DNA from: Pseudomonas sediminis
GTDB taxonomy: Bacteria; Pseudomonadota; Gammaproteobacteria; Pseudomonadales; Pseudomonadaceae
DNA length: 64,000 nt
NCBI RefSeq assembly: GCF_002741105.1
Contig: NZ_NIQU01000006.1
Coordinates: forward strand, 124,001-188,000
Reading direction: 5' to 3'
Shown: positions 20,955 through 30,038 of the stretch, one piece after another
Layout of the letters: every line of letters begins with the position of its first letter
Numbering within the stretch: position 1 is the stretch's first letter
Position numbers and translations under genes: made by a program
Notes under the pieces: generated by a model
Told to the model about the DNA's origin: nothing
Seen by the model: the letters and a program-made list of their open reading frames with translations, nothing else
Databases searched by the model: none

Positions 20955-21036
20955 GCATCGCGGCTAAAGCCCCTCCCACGGCTCCCCTGTAACCTGTGGG
21001 AGCGGCTGGGCGGCATTCCGCTTTAGCCGCGACAAG
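20955..21036. repeat. Pair of inverted REP elements (BIME-like)
   Basis: Two copies of a Pseudomonas REP motif in opposite orientation: one around 20955-20980 reading TCGCGGCTAAAGCCCCTCCC, the other around 20993-21036 reading GTGGGAGCGGC and then CTTTAGCCGCGA. They lie between the pap stop and the thiolase start and can fold together. Typical extragenic location; may affect mRNA stability or gyrase binding. Confidence 0.75.
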
Positions 21037-21039
21037 ACA

Positions 21040-22527
21040 TCAATCCCTGGCAAACGCCGCCTCGATGGCCTCGTTGATGGTACGCAGCACCTTGACCCGG
21101 GCGAAGCGCTTGTCATTGGCCTCGATCAGCGTCCAGGGGGCGATCTCGGTGCTGGTGCGGTCGACCATGTCGCCCACCGCATCGGCGTAGTCGTCCCACT
21201 TGTCACGGTTGCGCCAATCTTCTTCGGTGATCTTGAAGCGCTTGAACGGGATCTCCTCGCGCTCATTGAAGCGCTCCAACTGCGTCTGCTGGTCGATGGC
21301 CAGCCAGAACTTCACCAGGATCACTCCAGCATTGGCCAGTTGCTCCTCGAAATCGTTGATCTCGCCGTAGGCGCGCAGCCAGTCGGCCTGGCTGCAGAAG
21401 CCTTCGACCCGCTCCACCAGCACACGGCCATACCAGCTGCGGTCGAAGATGGTGAACTTGCCGCGCGCCGGAATGTGCCGCCAGAAGCGCCATAGATAGG
21501 GCTGAGCGCGCTCTTCCTCGGTCGGCGCCGCCACGGGCACGATGCGGTACTGACGCGGGTCGAGGGCACCTGTCACACGACGGATGGCGCCGCCCTTGCC
21601 GGCGGCATCGTTACCTTCGAATGCCGCGATCAGCGCGTGCTTGCGCATGCGTTTGTCGCGCATCAGCCCGGACAGACGCGCCTGCTCGGTGGCCAGTTGT
21701 TCCTTGTAGTCGTCCTTGCTCAGGGCCTGGGTCATATCCAGGCTGGCCAGCAAGCCACGATTGTCCAGGCTGGAAACCAGCGGCGCGGCATGCGGCTGCA
21801 GCTGGGCGCGTTGCGGATTGGCCAATGCCGCCTGCAAGCCTTCGAGCAGAATGCGCCCGACGGTGAGGCTGCGGTAATAGTGATCGACGCCCTCGACCAC
21901 GTACCAGGGCGCGTAATCGCGGCTGGTGCGGCGCAGCACGCGCTCGCCATAGCGCACGAACTTGTCGTAGGTCTTCGACTGCTGCCAGTCCAGCGGGCTG
22001 ATGCGCCAGCTGTGCAGCGGGTCGTCCTTGAGTGCTTCCAGTCGCGCCTTCATGTGCTGCTTGGACAGGTGAAACCAGAATTTGAAGATCAGCGCGCCCT
22101 CGTCGCAGAGCATGCGCTCCAGGCGCTCGGCGCCATCGATGGCCTGGTCCAGCACCGCGTCCTTGAACTTGCCGTGCACCCTGCCCTGCAGCATCTGGCT
22201 GTACCAGTTGCCGAAGAACACGCCCATGCGTCCCTTGGGCGGCAGTTGGCGCCAGTAACGCCAGGCCGGCGGACGCGCCAGCTCTTCGTCGGTCTGAATG
22301 TCGAAGGTGCTGACCTGGATCAGTCGCGGGTCCATCCACTCGTTGAGCAGTTTCACCGTCTCGCCCTTGCCGGCGCCCTCGACGCCGTTGATCAGCACGA
22401 TCACCGGGAAACGCGCCTGCTGCTTGAGCTCGTACTGCGCCTCAAGCAGCGCCTCGCGCAGCGCCGGCTCTTCGGCCTCGAACGTGGCCTTGTCGATACT
22501 GCGGCCGATTTCGGCGGACTCGAACAT
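21040..22527 (-). CDS. pap: Polyphosphate:AMP phosphotransferase (two-domain PPK2)
   Basis: A 495-residue PPK2-family protein with two fused kinase-like domains, the length and layout of the polyphosphate:AMP phosphotransferases (class II PPK2). Walker A motifs are NGVEGAGKGET (about residues 48-58) in the first domain and EGNDAAGKGG (about 300) in the second; the lid/Walker B segment FDRSWYGRVLVERVEGF lies in the second domain, which carries catalysis in this class. It transfers phosphate from polyphosphate to AMP to give ADP in the cytoplasm, helping adenylate balance. It is followed by REP elements and appears monocistronic. Confidence 0.93.
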   Translation of the reverse strand: MFESAEIGRSIDKATFEAEEPALREALLEAQYELKQQARFPVIVLINGVEGAGKGETVKLLNEWMDPRLIQVSTFDIQTDEELARPPAWRYWRQLPPKGRMGVFFGNWYSQMLQGRVHGKFKDAVLDQAIDGAERLERMLCDEGALIFKFWFHLSKQHMKARLEALKDDPLHSWRISPLDWQQSKTYDKFVRYGERVLRRTSRDYAPWYVVEGVDHYYRSLTVGRILLEGLQAALANPQRAQLQPHAAPLVSSLDNRGLLASLDMTQALSKDDYKEQLATEQARLSGLMRDKRMRKHALIAAFEGNDAAGKGGAIRRVTGALDPRQYRIVPVAAPTEEERAQPYLWRFWRHIPARGKFTIFDRSWYGRVLVERVEGFCSQADWLRAYGEINDFEEQLANAGVILVKFWLAIDQQTQLERFNEREEIPFKRFKITEEDWRNRDKWDDYADAVGDMVDRTSTEIAPWTLIEANDKRFARVKVLRTINEAIEAAFARD

Positions 22528-22649
22528 AAAGCAACCTCCCTGGAATGATCCTCACAGCCTAACGGAACATCCAATGCTTTGCCCGCTGACACCAGCGCCA
22601 CCGCACCTGTGCACGGTAGAATCACCGCACGATCCAGCGGAACCCAGCC

Positions 22650-24611
22650 ATGTCAGACACCCATCACGCCCAGCTCGACTGGGACGAGCGCGGCCAACCT
22701 CTGTCGCGCAGCTACGGCGACATCTATTTCTCCCAGGAAAATGGCCTGGAAGAGACACGTTACGTCTTCCTCGCCAACAACGATCTGGCAGCACGTTTCG
22801 CCGCTCTCGCCGACGGCGAATGCCTGAACATCGGCGAGACGGGTTTCGGCACCGGGCTGAATTTTCTCTGCGCCTGGCAGTTGTTCGAGCAACAGGCTCC
22901 CGCTGGCGCGCGCCTGCACTTCGTCAGTGTCGAAAAATATCCGCTGCATCACGACGACCTGCAGCGCGCAATGGCCCTGTGGCCAGAGCTGGCACCGTTC
23001 AGCGCAGAACTGCTGACTCAATACCGCGCCATTCACCCCGGGTTCCAGCGCCTGCTGTTGGCCGGTGGTCGGGTGGTGCTGACGCTGTTGATCGGCGACG
23101 TGATGGAGCAATTGCCGCAACTGGATGCGCGCATCGACGCCTGGTTTCTCGACGGTTTCAACCCGGCGAAGAACCCTGAGATGTGGACGCCCGAGCTGTT
23201 CGCCGAACTGGCGCGACTGTCTACTGCGGGAACAACGCTGGGCACCTTTACCAGCGCTGGCGTGGTGCGCCGGGCGCTGAACGCTGCCGGCTTCCAGATG
23301 CGCCGTGTGCCCGGCCTGGGCAAGAAATGGGAGGTGCTCAAGGGCCACTTCATCGGCAACCCGCAAGGCGAGGGCAAACCCTGGTTCGCCCGCCCCGCCC
23401 GCCCCGCGCCGGAAAAACACGCGGTGGTGATCGGTGCAGGTCTGGCCGGCTGCGCCACTGCCGCCAGCCTGGCTGCGCGCGGCTGGCGAGTGAGCATGCT
23501 GGAGCGCCACGCGGCGGTTGCCTGCGAGGCCTCGGGCAACCCGCAGGGCGTGCTCTACCTCAAGCTCTCGGCCCATGGCACCACGCTGTCACGGTTGATC
23601 GTCGCTGGCTTCGGCCATACCCGCCGGCTGCTCGAACGCCTGCAGCGCGGTGCCGACTGGGACGCTTGCGGCGTGCTGCAGCTGGCCTTCGATGACAAGG
23701 AAGCCGCGCGCCAGGGCAAGCTGGCCGCCGCCTTCCCTGCCGATCTCCTGCATTCCGTGGGGCGCGAGCAGGCCGAAGCGCTGGCCGGCATTGGTCTGCC
23801 GGCTGGCGGTCTGTTCTACCCCGACGCCGGCTGGGTACACCCACCGGCGCTGTGCCGGCAACTGGTGCAACACCCATTGATCGAACTGCGCCCCTACCAG
23901 GAGGCGCTGAGTCTGAGCCGGCAGGATGACCGCTGGCGCGTCGACGGGCCGAGCGGCACGCTGGTCGAAGCACCGGTGCTGGTATTGGCCTGCGCCGCCG
24001 AGATTGGCCGCCTGCTGCCAGAGGCGAATCTGCCACTCAAGCGCATCCGTGGGCAGATCAGCCGCCTGCCGGCCAACTCGCTCAGCAGTCAATTGCGCAC
24101 CGTGGTCTGCGCCGAAGGCTACGTCGCCCCACCGCGCGAAGGCGAGCACACCCTGGGCGCCAGCTTCGACTTCCACAGCGACGACCTCACGCCCAGCATC
24201 GCCGAGCACGCTGGCAACCTGGAACTGCTGCGCGAGATTTCCGCGGATCTCGCCGAGCGCCTGGATGCACAGGCACTCGATCCGGCGACGCTGGAAGGCC
24301 GCGCCGCGTTCCGCTGCACCAGCCCAGACTACCTGCCGATAGTCGGGCCGCTGGCTGATGCCGAAGCCTTTACCGAAACCTATGCGGTACTGGCCAAGGA
24401 CGCCCGCCAGGTGCCGGATGCGCCCTGTCCCTGGCTGCACGGCCTGTACATCAACAGCGGCCACGGCTCACGCGGGCTGATCACCGCGCCACTGTCGGGC
24501 GAGCTGATCGCTGCCTGGCTGGAAGGCGAACCGCTACCAGTGCCGCGCGAGGTGGCTGAGGCCAGCCACCCCAATCGCTTTATGCTGCGCAAGCTGATTC
24601 GCGGGAGCTGA
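22650..24611 (+). CDS. mnmC: Bifunctional tRNA mnm5s2U34 biosynthesis protein MnmC
   Basis: A 653-residue bifunctional enzyme for the wobble uridine of tRNA. The N-terminal SAM-dependent methyltransferase (about residues 1-245) has the glycine motif NIGETGFGTGLNFL and the DGFNPAKNPEMW region. The C-terminal FAD-dependent oxidoreductase (about 255-650) begins with the dinucleotide fold AVVIGAGLAGCATAASLAAR and converts cmnm5s2U to nm5s2U before methylation. Length and order match E. coli MnmC. It is divergent from pap and faces the EamA gene tail to tail. Confidence 0.95.
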   Translation: MSDTHHAQLDWDERGQPLSRSYGDIYFSQENGLEETRYVFLANNDLAARFAALADGECLNIGETGFGTGLNFLCAWQLFEQQAPAGARLHFVSVEKYPLHHDDLQRAMALWPELAPFSAELLTQYRAIHPGFQRLLLAGGRVVLTLLIGDVMEQLPQLDARIDAWFLDGFNPAKNPEMWTPELFAELARLSTAGTTLGTFTSAGVVRRALNAAGFQMRRVPGLGKKWEVLKGHFIGNPQGEGKPWFARPARPAPEKHAVVIGAGLAGCATAASLAARGWRVSMLERHAAVACEASGNPQGVLYLKLSAHGTTLSRLIVAGFGHTRRLLERLQRGADWDACGVLQLAFDDKEAARQGKLAAAFPADLLHSVGREQAEALAGIGLPAGGLFYPDAGWVHPPALCRQLVQHPLIELRPYQEALSLSRQDDRWRVDGPSGTLVEAPVLVLACAAEIGRLLPEANLPLKRIRGQISRLPANSLSSQLRTVVCAEGYVAPPREGEHTLGASFDFHSDDLTPSIAEHAGNLELLREISADLAERLDAQALDPATLEGRAAFRCTSPDYLPIVGPLADAEAFTETYAVLAKDARQVPDAPCPWLHGLYINSGHGSRGLITAPLSGELIAAWLEGEPLPVPREVAEASHPNRFMLRKLIRGS

Positions 24612-24617
24612 TCGACG

Positions 24618-24634
24618 GTGTGCACGGTGCACAC
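24618..24634. repeat. 17-bp perfect palindrome between convergent genes
   Basis: GTGTGCAC and GTGCACAC flank a single central G, 7 bases after the mnmC stop. There is no T-run, so it is a weak terminator candidate; a protein-binding site is equally possible. Confidence 0.4.
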
Positions 24635-24651
24635 TACCGGGTTGGCCGCGC

Positions 24652-25545
24652 TTATGCTCTGGCCTCAGCAAGCACCGGTTTGGGTTTGCGAAACACCAGC
24701 ACGTTGCCCAGCATCACCAGGCCCAGGCCGAGCAGCGCCGGGGTCGTCCATTGGTAGCCCTCAAGGAACACCGAGATGTTCAGCGCCACTACCGGGAACA
24801 GCACCGTGCAATAGGCCGCGCGCTCCGGGCCCATGCGTCCGACCAGGGTCAGGTAGGCAGTGAAGCCGATCACCGAGCCGGGAATCGCCAGGTACAGCAG
24901 CGAGCCGACGTAGCGCGCGTTCCACTCGAAGGCGAACGGCGTACCGCTGACCAGGCAGATGCCCACCAGCATCAGCGCGCCATAGAGCATGCCCCAGGCG
25001 TTGGTGGTCAGCGGTTTGAGGCCGGCCTTCTGCTGCAAGCTGGAGAGCATGTTGCCAGCCGAGAAGAACAAGGTGCCGAGCACTGCCAGACCGATACCAA
25101 TCAGGCTCTCGCGGCTGGCTTCGTGCCCGGCCAGCTCCGGCCAGAACAGCAAGCCAAGGCCGACCAGCCCCAGCGCGCCACCGAGCAACACGTTGGCGGC
25201 GATGCGCTGCTTGAAGAACAACCGTGCATTGATCGCGTTCCACAGCGTGGCAGTGGAGAAGATCACCGCGATCAGGCCACTGGGTATCCACTGGCTGGCG
25301 GTGTAGAAGCACAGAAAGTTGAGGCAGAACAGGCACAGCCCCTGCACCAGGCAAATGCCCTGGCCACGGCGATCCAGCGGCTGCAGGCGGCCGCTGAACC
25401 AGAGCATGGCGAACAGCACTGCTGAGGCCAGGGCGAAGCGATAGGCGATGGAGGCGGCGACGGCCACCTCGCCCATCTGCAATTTGATGGCGATCCAGGT
25501 CGTGCCCCAGATCAGTACGGTCAGCAGGTAAAGCGACAGGTTCAT
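24652..25545 (-). CDS. EamA/DMT-family transporter
   Basis: A 297-residue inner-membrane protein with about ten hydrophobic segments in two EamA repeats, starting MNLSLYLLTVLIWGTTWIAI, the usual first helix. DMT proteins export metabolites or amino acids; the substrate is unknown. Start 25545 has GGGAG 8 bases before it; the longer open frame to 25614 lacks a ribosome site. It is tail to tail with mnmC and divergent from the helicase gene. Confidence 0.9.
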   Translation of the reverse strand: MNLSLYLLTVLIWGTTWIAIKLQMGEVAVAASIAYRFALASAVLFAMLWFSGRLQPLDRRGQGICLVQGLCLFCLNFLCFYTASQWIPSGLIAVIFSTATLWNAINARLFFKQRIAANVLLGGALGLVGLGLLFWPELAGHEASRESLIGIGLAVLGTLFFSAGNMLSSLQQKAGLKPLTTNAWGMLYGALMLVGICLVSGTPFAFEWNARYVGSLLYLAIPGSVIGFTAYLTLVGRMGPERAAYCTVLFPVVALNISVFLEGYQWTTPALLGLGLVMLGNVLVFRKPKPVLAEARA

Positions 25546-25694
25546 CGAGAATCTCCCAAGACTGAGCACAGTCTGGAAGCGATACGCGCCAGGCGCTTGC
25601 ACAAAGTTGCGCATTTATCGCTGCGCCATCACTGCCTGCCATCGCGCTGCAGGCTTTATCATGCGGACTTTATCTGTCAGGTAATTCTCACCGC

Positions 25695-27608
25695 ATGCTT
25701 TCCGCCGTCGCGCGCTACAAACAACTGCTGTCCAGCGCCCTAGCCCGCTACTTCCCCCGCACCACCGCCTATCTGCGTGCCGAGCGCGAAGCCGCGCAAC
25801 CGCGCAAGCCCATACGCAAGCAGAGCAAGAAGAAGTCCGCCGGCAACAAGAAAGCCGGCACTCGCAAGGCCGCCAGCGGCAAGCCTGGCCCCGCCGGCAT
25901 CTACCCCGCCACTCGGCTGAAGATCGAAGACCCCCAGGTGCAGGCCATGCGCGAGCGCGTGGCCCAGGCGGTGAGTGCCGGGCTGATCGGCACACCGTCG
26001 GACGAACAATGGGCGATGATCCTCTGCCGCGCCCCGCTGGCGCGCATCTTCGCTGGCGCCGGCTCGGGTAAGTCGAGCACGCTGGTACTGCGTGTGGTGT
26101 TCCTGCTCTGCCACCTGGAGGTCGAGCCGAAACGCCTAACGGTGATCTCCTTCACCAACGCCTCCTGCCACGAGCTGCGCGAGCGACTGCAACGCCTGCT
26201 CGACTTCTGGCACTACCCGCACGATGCGCGCCAGTGCGTGCGCACCTTCCACGCTGCCATGGCCACGCTGGCCAAGGAAAGCCTGGGCAACCCGCGTTGG
26301 TTCGAGCAAATGGACGAGCCCAGCGACGAACCGGACAACCCGCTCACCGGCGCTCGTCTGCGCCACGCGCAACAACGCCTACTCAAGCAGGCTTACCAGA
26401 ATGCCTACACCGAAGACGCGCGCTTTCGCGCCCTGACTCATCGCCTGCTCAAACTGCCGGCACCCGAAGAGCCGCCACAGGGCAAGCCCAAGGCGCCACT
26501 AGACGCCTGCAAACTGCCGGGTGAGTTCACCGCCCTGCCGCTGTTCGAGCTGCTGCACGGGCAGATCGACTTCGCCGAGAGCCTGGGTATTCGTCTCGAG
26601 CGCCTGGACGTGAAAGCTCTGGGCTGCGCACCGCGCGAGCGTGATTTCATCGAGGCCATGCAGCGCTTTCACCAGCACTTCAGCGCGCTGCTACAGAGCC
26701 AGGGTTTGATCAGTTTCAACGGCGCCTTCGCGCAACTGAGCGAGCAACTGAGCAGCGACGGCGGCAAATCCGGCCCCGCCCTGCTCGCCCTGAGCCACTT
26801 GCTGATCGACGAATTCCAGGACATCTCGCCGCAGATCGTGCTGTGGCTGCAGGCCGTGCATCGCCGCCTGCACGCGGCGGGCGAACGCATCAGCCTGATG
26901 GCCATCGGCGACGACTGGCAATCGATCTACGGCTGGCGCGGCAGCTCGCCAGAGCTGTTCATCGACTTCGACCGCCACTTCCCCAGCCGTGGACGCGGCA
27001 AAAGCACCACCCTGCTGCTAGGCACCAACTACCGCAGCATCGAGCCGGTGATCCGAGACGGCGAGAGGGTGCTGGCCGAGGTGCACAGCAAGCAGGCCAA
27101 GACCTGCGTCGCGGCCAAGGCCATGCAACCGGGCGACCATGGCGTCAGGCTGATCCAGCGCTTCGACCTGGCCAGCGGCCTGCCGGCGCTGCTCAAGGAA
27201 ATCACCGCGCAGTGCCAGCACGTCAGCCAGCGCCCCAACGCGGATCGCACCGCTGTGCTGCTGCTCAGCCGGCGCAACGAGCCGCTGCAACAGGTGCGCG
27301 CACAGTTGGACAAATCGCTGCCGGTCAGGGCCATGACCATCCATCGCGCCAAGGGTCTGCAGGCTGAAGTGGCGATCATCCTCGACGACTGCCTGCCGAC
27401 GGATAAGCACCCACTGCGCAACGCGCTCTACGCCCAATGCGGTTTCTTCGCCGGCAGCTACGACCAGGCCATGCAGGACGAAGCCCGGCGCCTGGCCTAC
27501 GTGGCCATCACCCGTGGCGTAAGCCGGGTGCTGTGGTACACGCGCAAGGCCCAGGGCGCCACGCAGTGCTTGGCAGCAAGCCGACCTATCGCGCAAGCTT
27601 CAGGCTGA
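25695..27608 (+). CDS. UvrD/Rep-like superfamily 1 DNA helicase
   Basis: A 637-residue ATP-dependent DNA helicase of the UvrD/Rep superfamily. Motif I is AGAGSGKSS (about residues 120-127), motif II IDEFQDIS (about 370), motif III GDDWQSIYGWRGS (about 404-416), motif V/VI TIHRAKGLQAEV and VAITRG near the C-terminus. The N-terminus carries a lysine-rich linker (about residues 37-65, KQSKKKSAGNKKAG) before the core, which may contact nucleic acid. It is shorter than UvrD (about 720) and Rep. The role in repair or another DNA process is not set by neighbours. Confidence 0.88.
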   Translation: MLSAVARYKQLLSSALARYFPRTTAYLRAEREAAQPRKPIRKQSKKKSAGNKKAGTRKAASGKPGPAGIYPATRLKIEDPQVQAMRERVAQAVSAGLIGTPSDEQWAMILCRAPLARIFAGAGSGKSSTLVLRVVFLLCHLEVEPKRLTVISFTNASCHELRERLQRLLDFWHYPHDARQCVRTFHAAMATLAKESLGNPRWFEQMDEPSDEPDNPLTGARLRHAQQRLLKQAYQNAYTEDARFRALTHRLLKLPAPEEPPQGKPKAPLDACKLPGEFTALPLFELLHGQIDFAESLGIRLERLDVKALGCAPRERDFIEAMQRFHQHFSALLQSQGLISFNGAFAQLSEQLSSDGGKSGPALLALSHLLIDEFQDISPQIVLWLQAVHRRLHAAGERISLMAIGDDWQSIYGWRGSSPELFIDFDRHFPSRGRGKSTTLLLGTNYRSIEPVIRDGERVLAEVHSKQAKTCVAAKAMQPGDHGVRLIQRFDLASGLPALLKEITAQCQHVSQRPNADRTAVLLLSRRNEPLQQVRAQLDKSLPVRAMTIHRAKGLQAEVAIILDDCLPTDKHPLRNALYAQCGFFAGSYDQAMQDEARRLAYVAITRGVSRVLWYTRKAQGATQCLAASRPIAQASG

Positions 27609-27628
27609 TCTGCACTTCAGGCGTTCCC

Positions 27629-28528
27629 ATGGACAAACTGCTGGCTCTGCGCACCTTCGTCGCCACCGTTCGCTGCGGTGGTTTTTCCGCTGCGGCGCGG
27701 CTGTTGGGCCTGGCCACCTCGTCGGTGACCCGTGCGGTCAACGCCCTGGAGCAAGAGCTGGGCTGCGTGCTGCTAAACCGCAATACGCGGCAGATCAGCG
27801 TCAGTGAGGCCGGACGCGAGTATTTCGAACGCGCCCTGGCCATCCTCGACGCACTCGACGAGGCCGATGCCGCCGTGATCGACAACGGCGAAGAGGTGCG
27901 TGGTCGTCTGGCGGTAAGCGTGCCGGTGGAGTTCGCTCGGCGCATCATCGCCCCACGCCTGGGCGAACTGCTGGAGCGCCACCCGCAACTGGAGCTGACC
28001 CTGCGCGTGACCGACGAAGTGGTCGACCTGCTTAGCGAACGGGTCGACCTGGCGCTGCGCCTGGGTTCTTCCATCGTCAGCGACGAAGTCGTCAGCCAGC
28101 GTGTCGGCAGCTTTCGCCGCTGGCTGGTAGCGAGTCCACATTATCTGGCACGCACCTCGCCCATCGAACATCCGGACGCACTGCAGGCGCACGCCTGCCT
28201 GCAGTACGACTACGGCAGCCCGGCGAACTACTGGCGCTTCGAGCAGGAGGGAACGACCGTGCAGGTGCCGGTCAGCGGGCGCCTGCGCAGCAACAACGCC
28301 GATATATTGCGTCAGGCCGCGCTGGATGGTCAGGGCATCGCGCTGCTGTCGGACTGGCTGGTACGCGACGATGTGGACAGTGGCAAGCTGCAACGCCTGC
28401 TGCCCGACTACGAAGTCGCACCCGGCCCGCACGAAGGCACTATTCACCTGCTTTACCTGCCGAACCATCGGGGTTCGAAGCGCATCGCCGCGTTCAGCGA
28501 GTTTCTCCAGGGATTGCTGCAAGGCTGA
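27629..28528 (+). CDS. LysR family transcriptional regulator
   Basis: A 299-residue LysR regulator of the CrgA-like type: MDKLLALRTFVATVRCGGFS start, HTH AARLLGLATSSVTRAVNALE, then the effector domain (LRLGSSIVSDEVVSQRVG). The frame is open further upstream inside the helicase gene, but the family N-terminus begins at 27629. It precedes an MFS transporter on the same strand by 106 bases, a gap holding a 15-bp palindrome at 28546-28560 (GCAACGC-A-GCGTTGC). It may control that transporter. Confidence 0.9.
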   Translation: MDKLLALRTFVATVRCGGFSAAARLLGLATSSVTRAVNALEQELGCVLLNRNTRQISVSEAGREYFERALAILDALDEADAAVIDNGEEVRGRLAVSVPVEFARRIIAPRLGELLERHPQLELTLRVTDEVVDLLSERVDLALRLGSSIVSDEVVSQRVGSFRRWLVASPHYLARTSPIEHPDALQAHACLQYDYGSPANYWRFEQEGTTVQVPVSGRLRSNNADILRQAALDGQGIALLSDWLVRDDVDSGKLQRLLPDYEVAPGPHEGTIHLLYLPNHRGSKRIAAFSEFLQGLLQG

Positions 28529-28634
28529 GAGCTTTTGCATGGCGCGCAACGCAGCGTTGCCGGCTCGACGGATTCTCCGCCAGGCCTTACCTGCCTAACC
28601 TTGCGCCTGTCGTTTCCTCTCATCGAGATTCATC

Positions 28635-29822
28635 ATGACTAGCCAGACCTCCTCGCTCACCAGCGAGTCGCCAGCCCTGCCGCAGGCACTGGTGCTGCTG
28701 TTCGCCCTGTGCTGCGGCGCCATCGTCGCCAACCTCTATTACGCCCAGCCGATCATCGAGCTGATCGCCCCGGATGTCGGCCTTAGCGCAGAGCGCGCCA
28801 GCTTGATCGTCTCGCTGACGCAAATCGGTTACGCGCTCGGCCTGTTATTCCTGGTACCGCTGGCCGACCTGCTGGAAAGCCGTCGGCTGATGCTGATCAC
28901 CACCGCGGCCGCGCTTCTCTGCCTGTTGGCGGCGGCCTTCGCGAGTCAGCCGGATGTGTTTCTTGGCCTGGCGCTATTGATCGGGCTCAGTTCGGTTTCG
29001 GTACAGATGCTGATTCCCCTGGCGGCCAACCTGGCGCCGGAGGCCAGCCGTGGCCGTGTGGTGGGTAACATCATGAGCGGCCTGCTGCTGGGCATCCTGC
29101 TGGCTAGGCCGCTGGCCAGCCTGGTAGCCGGTGAATTCGGTTGGCGCGCGGTCTACCTGATGGCAGCCGGCCTGATGCTGGTGATTACCCTGGTGATCGC
29201 TACCACCATCCCGCGTCACGCCCCCAGCCACCGCGCCAGCTACGGGCAACTGCTGGCCTCGCTCGTCCACCTGCTGCGCCGCTACCCGACACTGCGCCGC
29301 CGCGCGCTTTATCAGGGCCTGATGTTCGCCAGCTTCAGCCTGTTCTGGACAGTGGCGCCGTTGGAGCTGTCGCGCCACCTCGGTTTGAGCCAGCAGGACA
29401 TCGCCCTGTTCGCCCTTGCCGGCGCCATCGGCGCAGTGGCTGCCCCCATCGCCGGGCGCCTGGCCGATGCCGGCCATACCTGGCGCGCCAGCCTGATGGC
29501 ACTGATCCTCGCGCCATTGGCCTTTGCTCCCAATTTGCTGAGCGCCGGGGTGGGCTGGATCGGCCTGGTCGTCACCGCCATCGTGCTGGATTTCGCGGTG
29601 CAGATGAGCATGGTGCTCGGCCAACGCAGCATCTACGCCCTGGAGCCGCAGAGCCGCGCGCGGCTCAATGCGCTGTACATGACCAGCATCTTCGTCGGTG
29701 GCGCCATCGGCTCGGCACTGGCCAGCCCGGTCTACGAGCGCTTCGGTTGGTCAGGCACGGCGTTGCTGGCGGCAGGCCTGCCGCTGCTCGCGCTGCTGGC
29801 ATTCATCGGCAAGGAGAAGTGA
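28635..29822 (+). CDS. MFS transporter
   Basis: A 395-residue major facilitator with about twelve membrane segments. The first helix ends VANLYYAQPIIELIAP, common in the YbfB/sugar-efflux-like group of drug or metabolite exporters, and the loop 2-3 motif is PLADLLESRRLML. It likely works as a proton-coupled efflux pump in the inner membrane; the substrate is unknown. Start 28635 is the ATG of MTSQTSSLTS. A LysR gene lies directly upstream in the same direction. A terminator hairpin follows at 29859-29878. Confidence 0.9.
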   Translation: MTSQTSSLTSESPALPQALVLLFALCCGAIVANLYYAQPIIELIAPDVGLSAERASLIVSLTQIGYALGLLFLVPLADLLESRRLMLITTAAALLCLLAAAFASQPDVFLGLALLIGLSSVSVQMLIPLAANLAPEASRGRVVGNIMSGLLLGILLARPLASLVAGEFGWRAVYLMAAGLMLVITLVIATTIPRHAPSHRASYGQLLASLVHLLRRYPTLRRRALYQGLMFASFSLFWTVAPLELSRHLGLSQQDIALFALAGAIGAVAAPIAGRLADAGHTWRASLMALILAPLAFAPNLLSAGVGWIGLVVTAIVLDFAVQMSMVLGQRSIYALEPQSRARLNALYMTSIFVGGAIGSALASPVYERFGWSGTALLAAGLPLLALLAFIGKEK

Positions 29823-29852
29823 AGACGCCGGCACAGTATAAAAATCGTAGGC

Positions 29853-29964
29853 AACAAAAAACCCGCCGAAGCGGGTTTCCTCCCAACCATCCGACATCCT
29901 GTCGGTAGCCAATCCTGGCCTGGTCATCTTCCTTGATCCTCAGCGCTCCATCGCTGCAGGGGAT
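29853..29964 (-). ncRNA. Probable Rsm-family regulatory sRNA (RsmX/Y/Z-type, GGA-loop hairpins)
   Basis: On the minus strand this intergenic segment forms consecutive hairpins with GGA exposed: CAGCG-ATGGAG-CGCTG (29956-29941), GGATCA-AGGAAGA-TGACC (29939-29922), GCCA-GGAT-TGGC (29919-29908) and CCGAC-AGGAT-GTCGG (29905-29891). A GGGAGGA segment follows (29884-29878), then a terminator with UUCG loop and six Ts. Repeated GGA loops define RNAs that sequester RsmA/CsrA. A TAATCT -10 candidate (29976-29971) would start the RNA near 29964, giving about 110 nt, the usual size of RsmX/Y. A partial GacA-type site lies upstream. It could instead be part of the cytochrome b561 3' UTR, but that would not explain the hairpins. 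Which Rsm RNA it is cannot be told. Confidence 0.72.
29856..29878 (-). terminator. Intrinsic terminator with UUCG tetraloop
   Basis: On the minus strand AAACCCGC-TTCG-GCGGGTTT is followed by a T-run (29861-29856). It ends the predicted sRNA. On the plus strand the same stem lies 36 bases after the MFS stop and may also end that transcript, though followed only by TTTCC. Confidence 0.85.
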
Positions 29965-30020
29965 GTGTGTAGATTACTGCTCGGACCGACGGGGCAAAAG
30001 CGACGCTTACCGCCACGGCG

Positions 30021-30038
30021 TGTAAGACATTCGCTATA
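30021..30038. promoter_or_regulatory. Partial GacA-type upstream activating site
   Basis: TGTAAG-ACATTC-GCTATA. The first half matches the GacA box TGTAAG-N6-CTTACA exactly and the spacer has the central AT, but the second half matches only 3 of 6. It lies about 57-74 bases before the predicted sRNA start, a suitable distance. Confidence 0.4.

Noticed and set aside
19566..21026. 486-codon frame antisense to the thiolase gene
   Set aside because: Covers repeats and the whole thiolase gene in the other strand; no recognisable protein.
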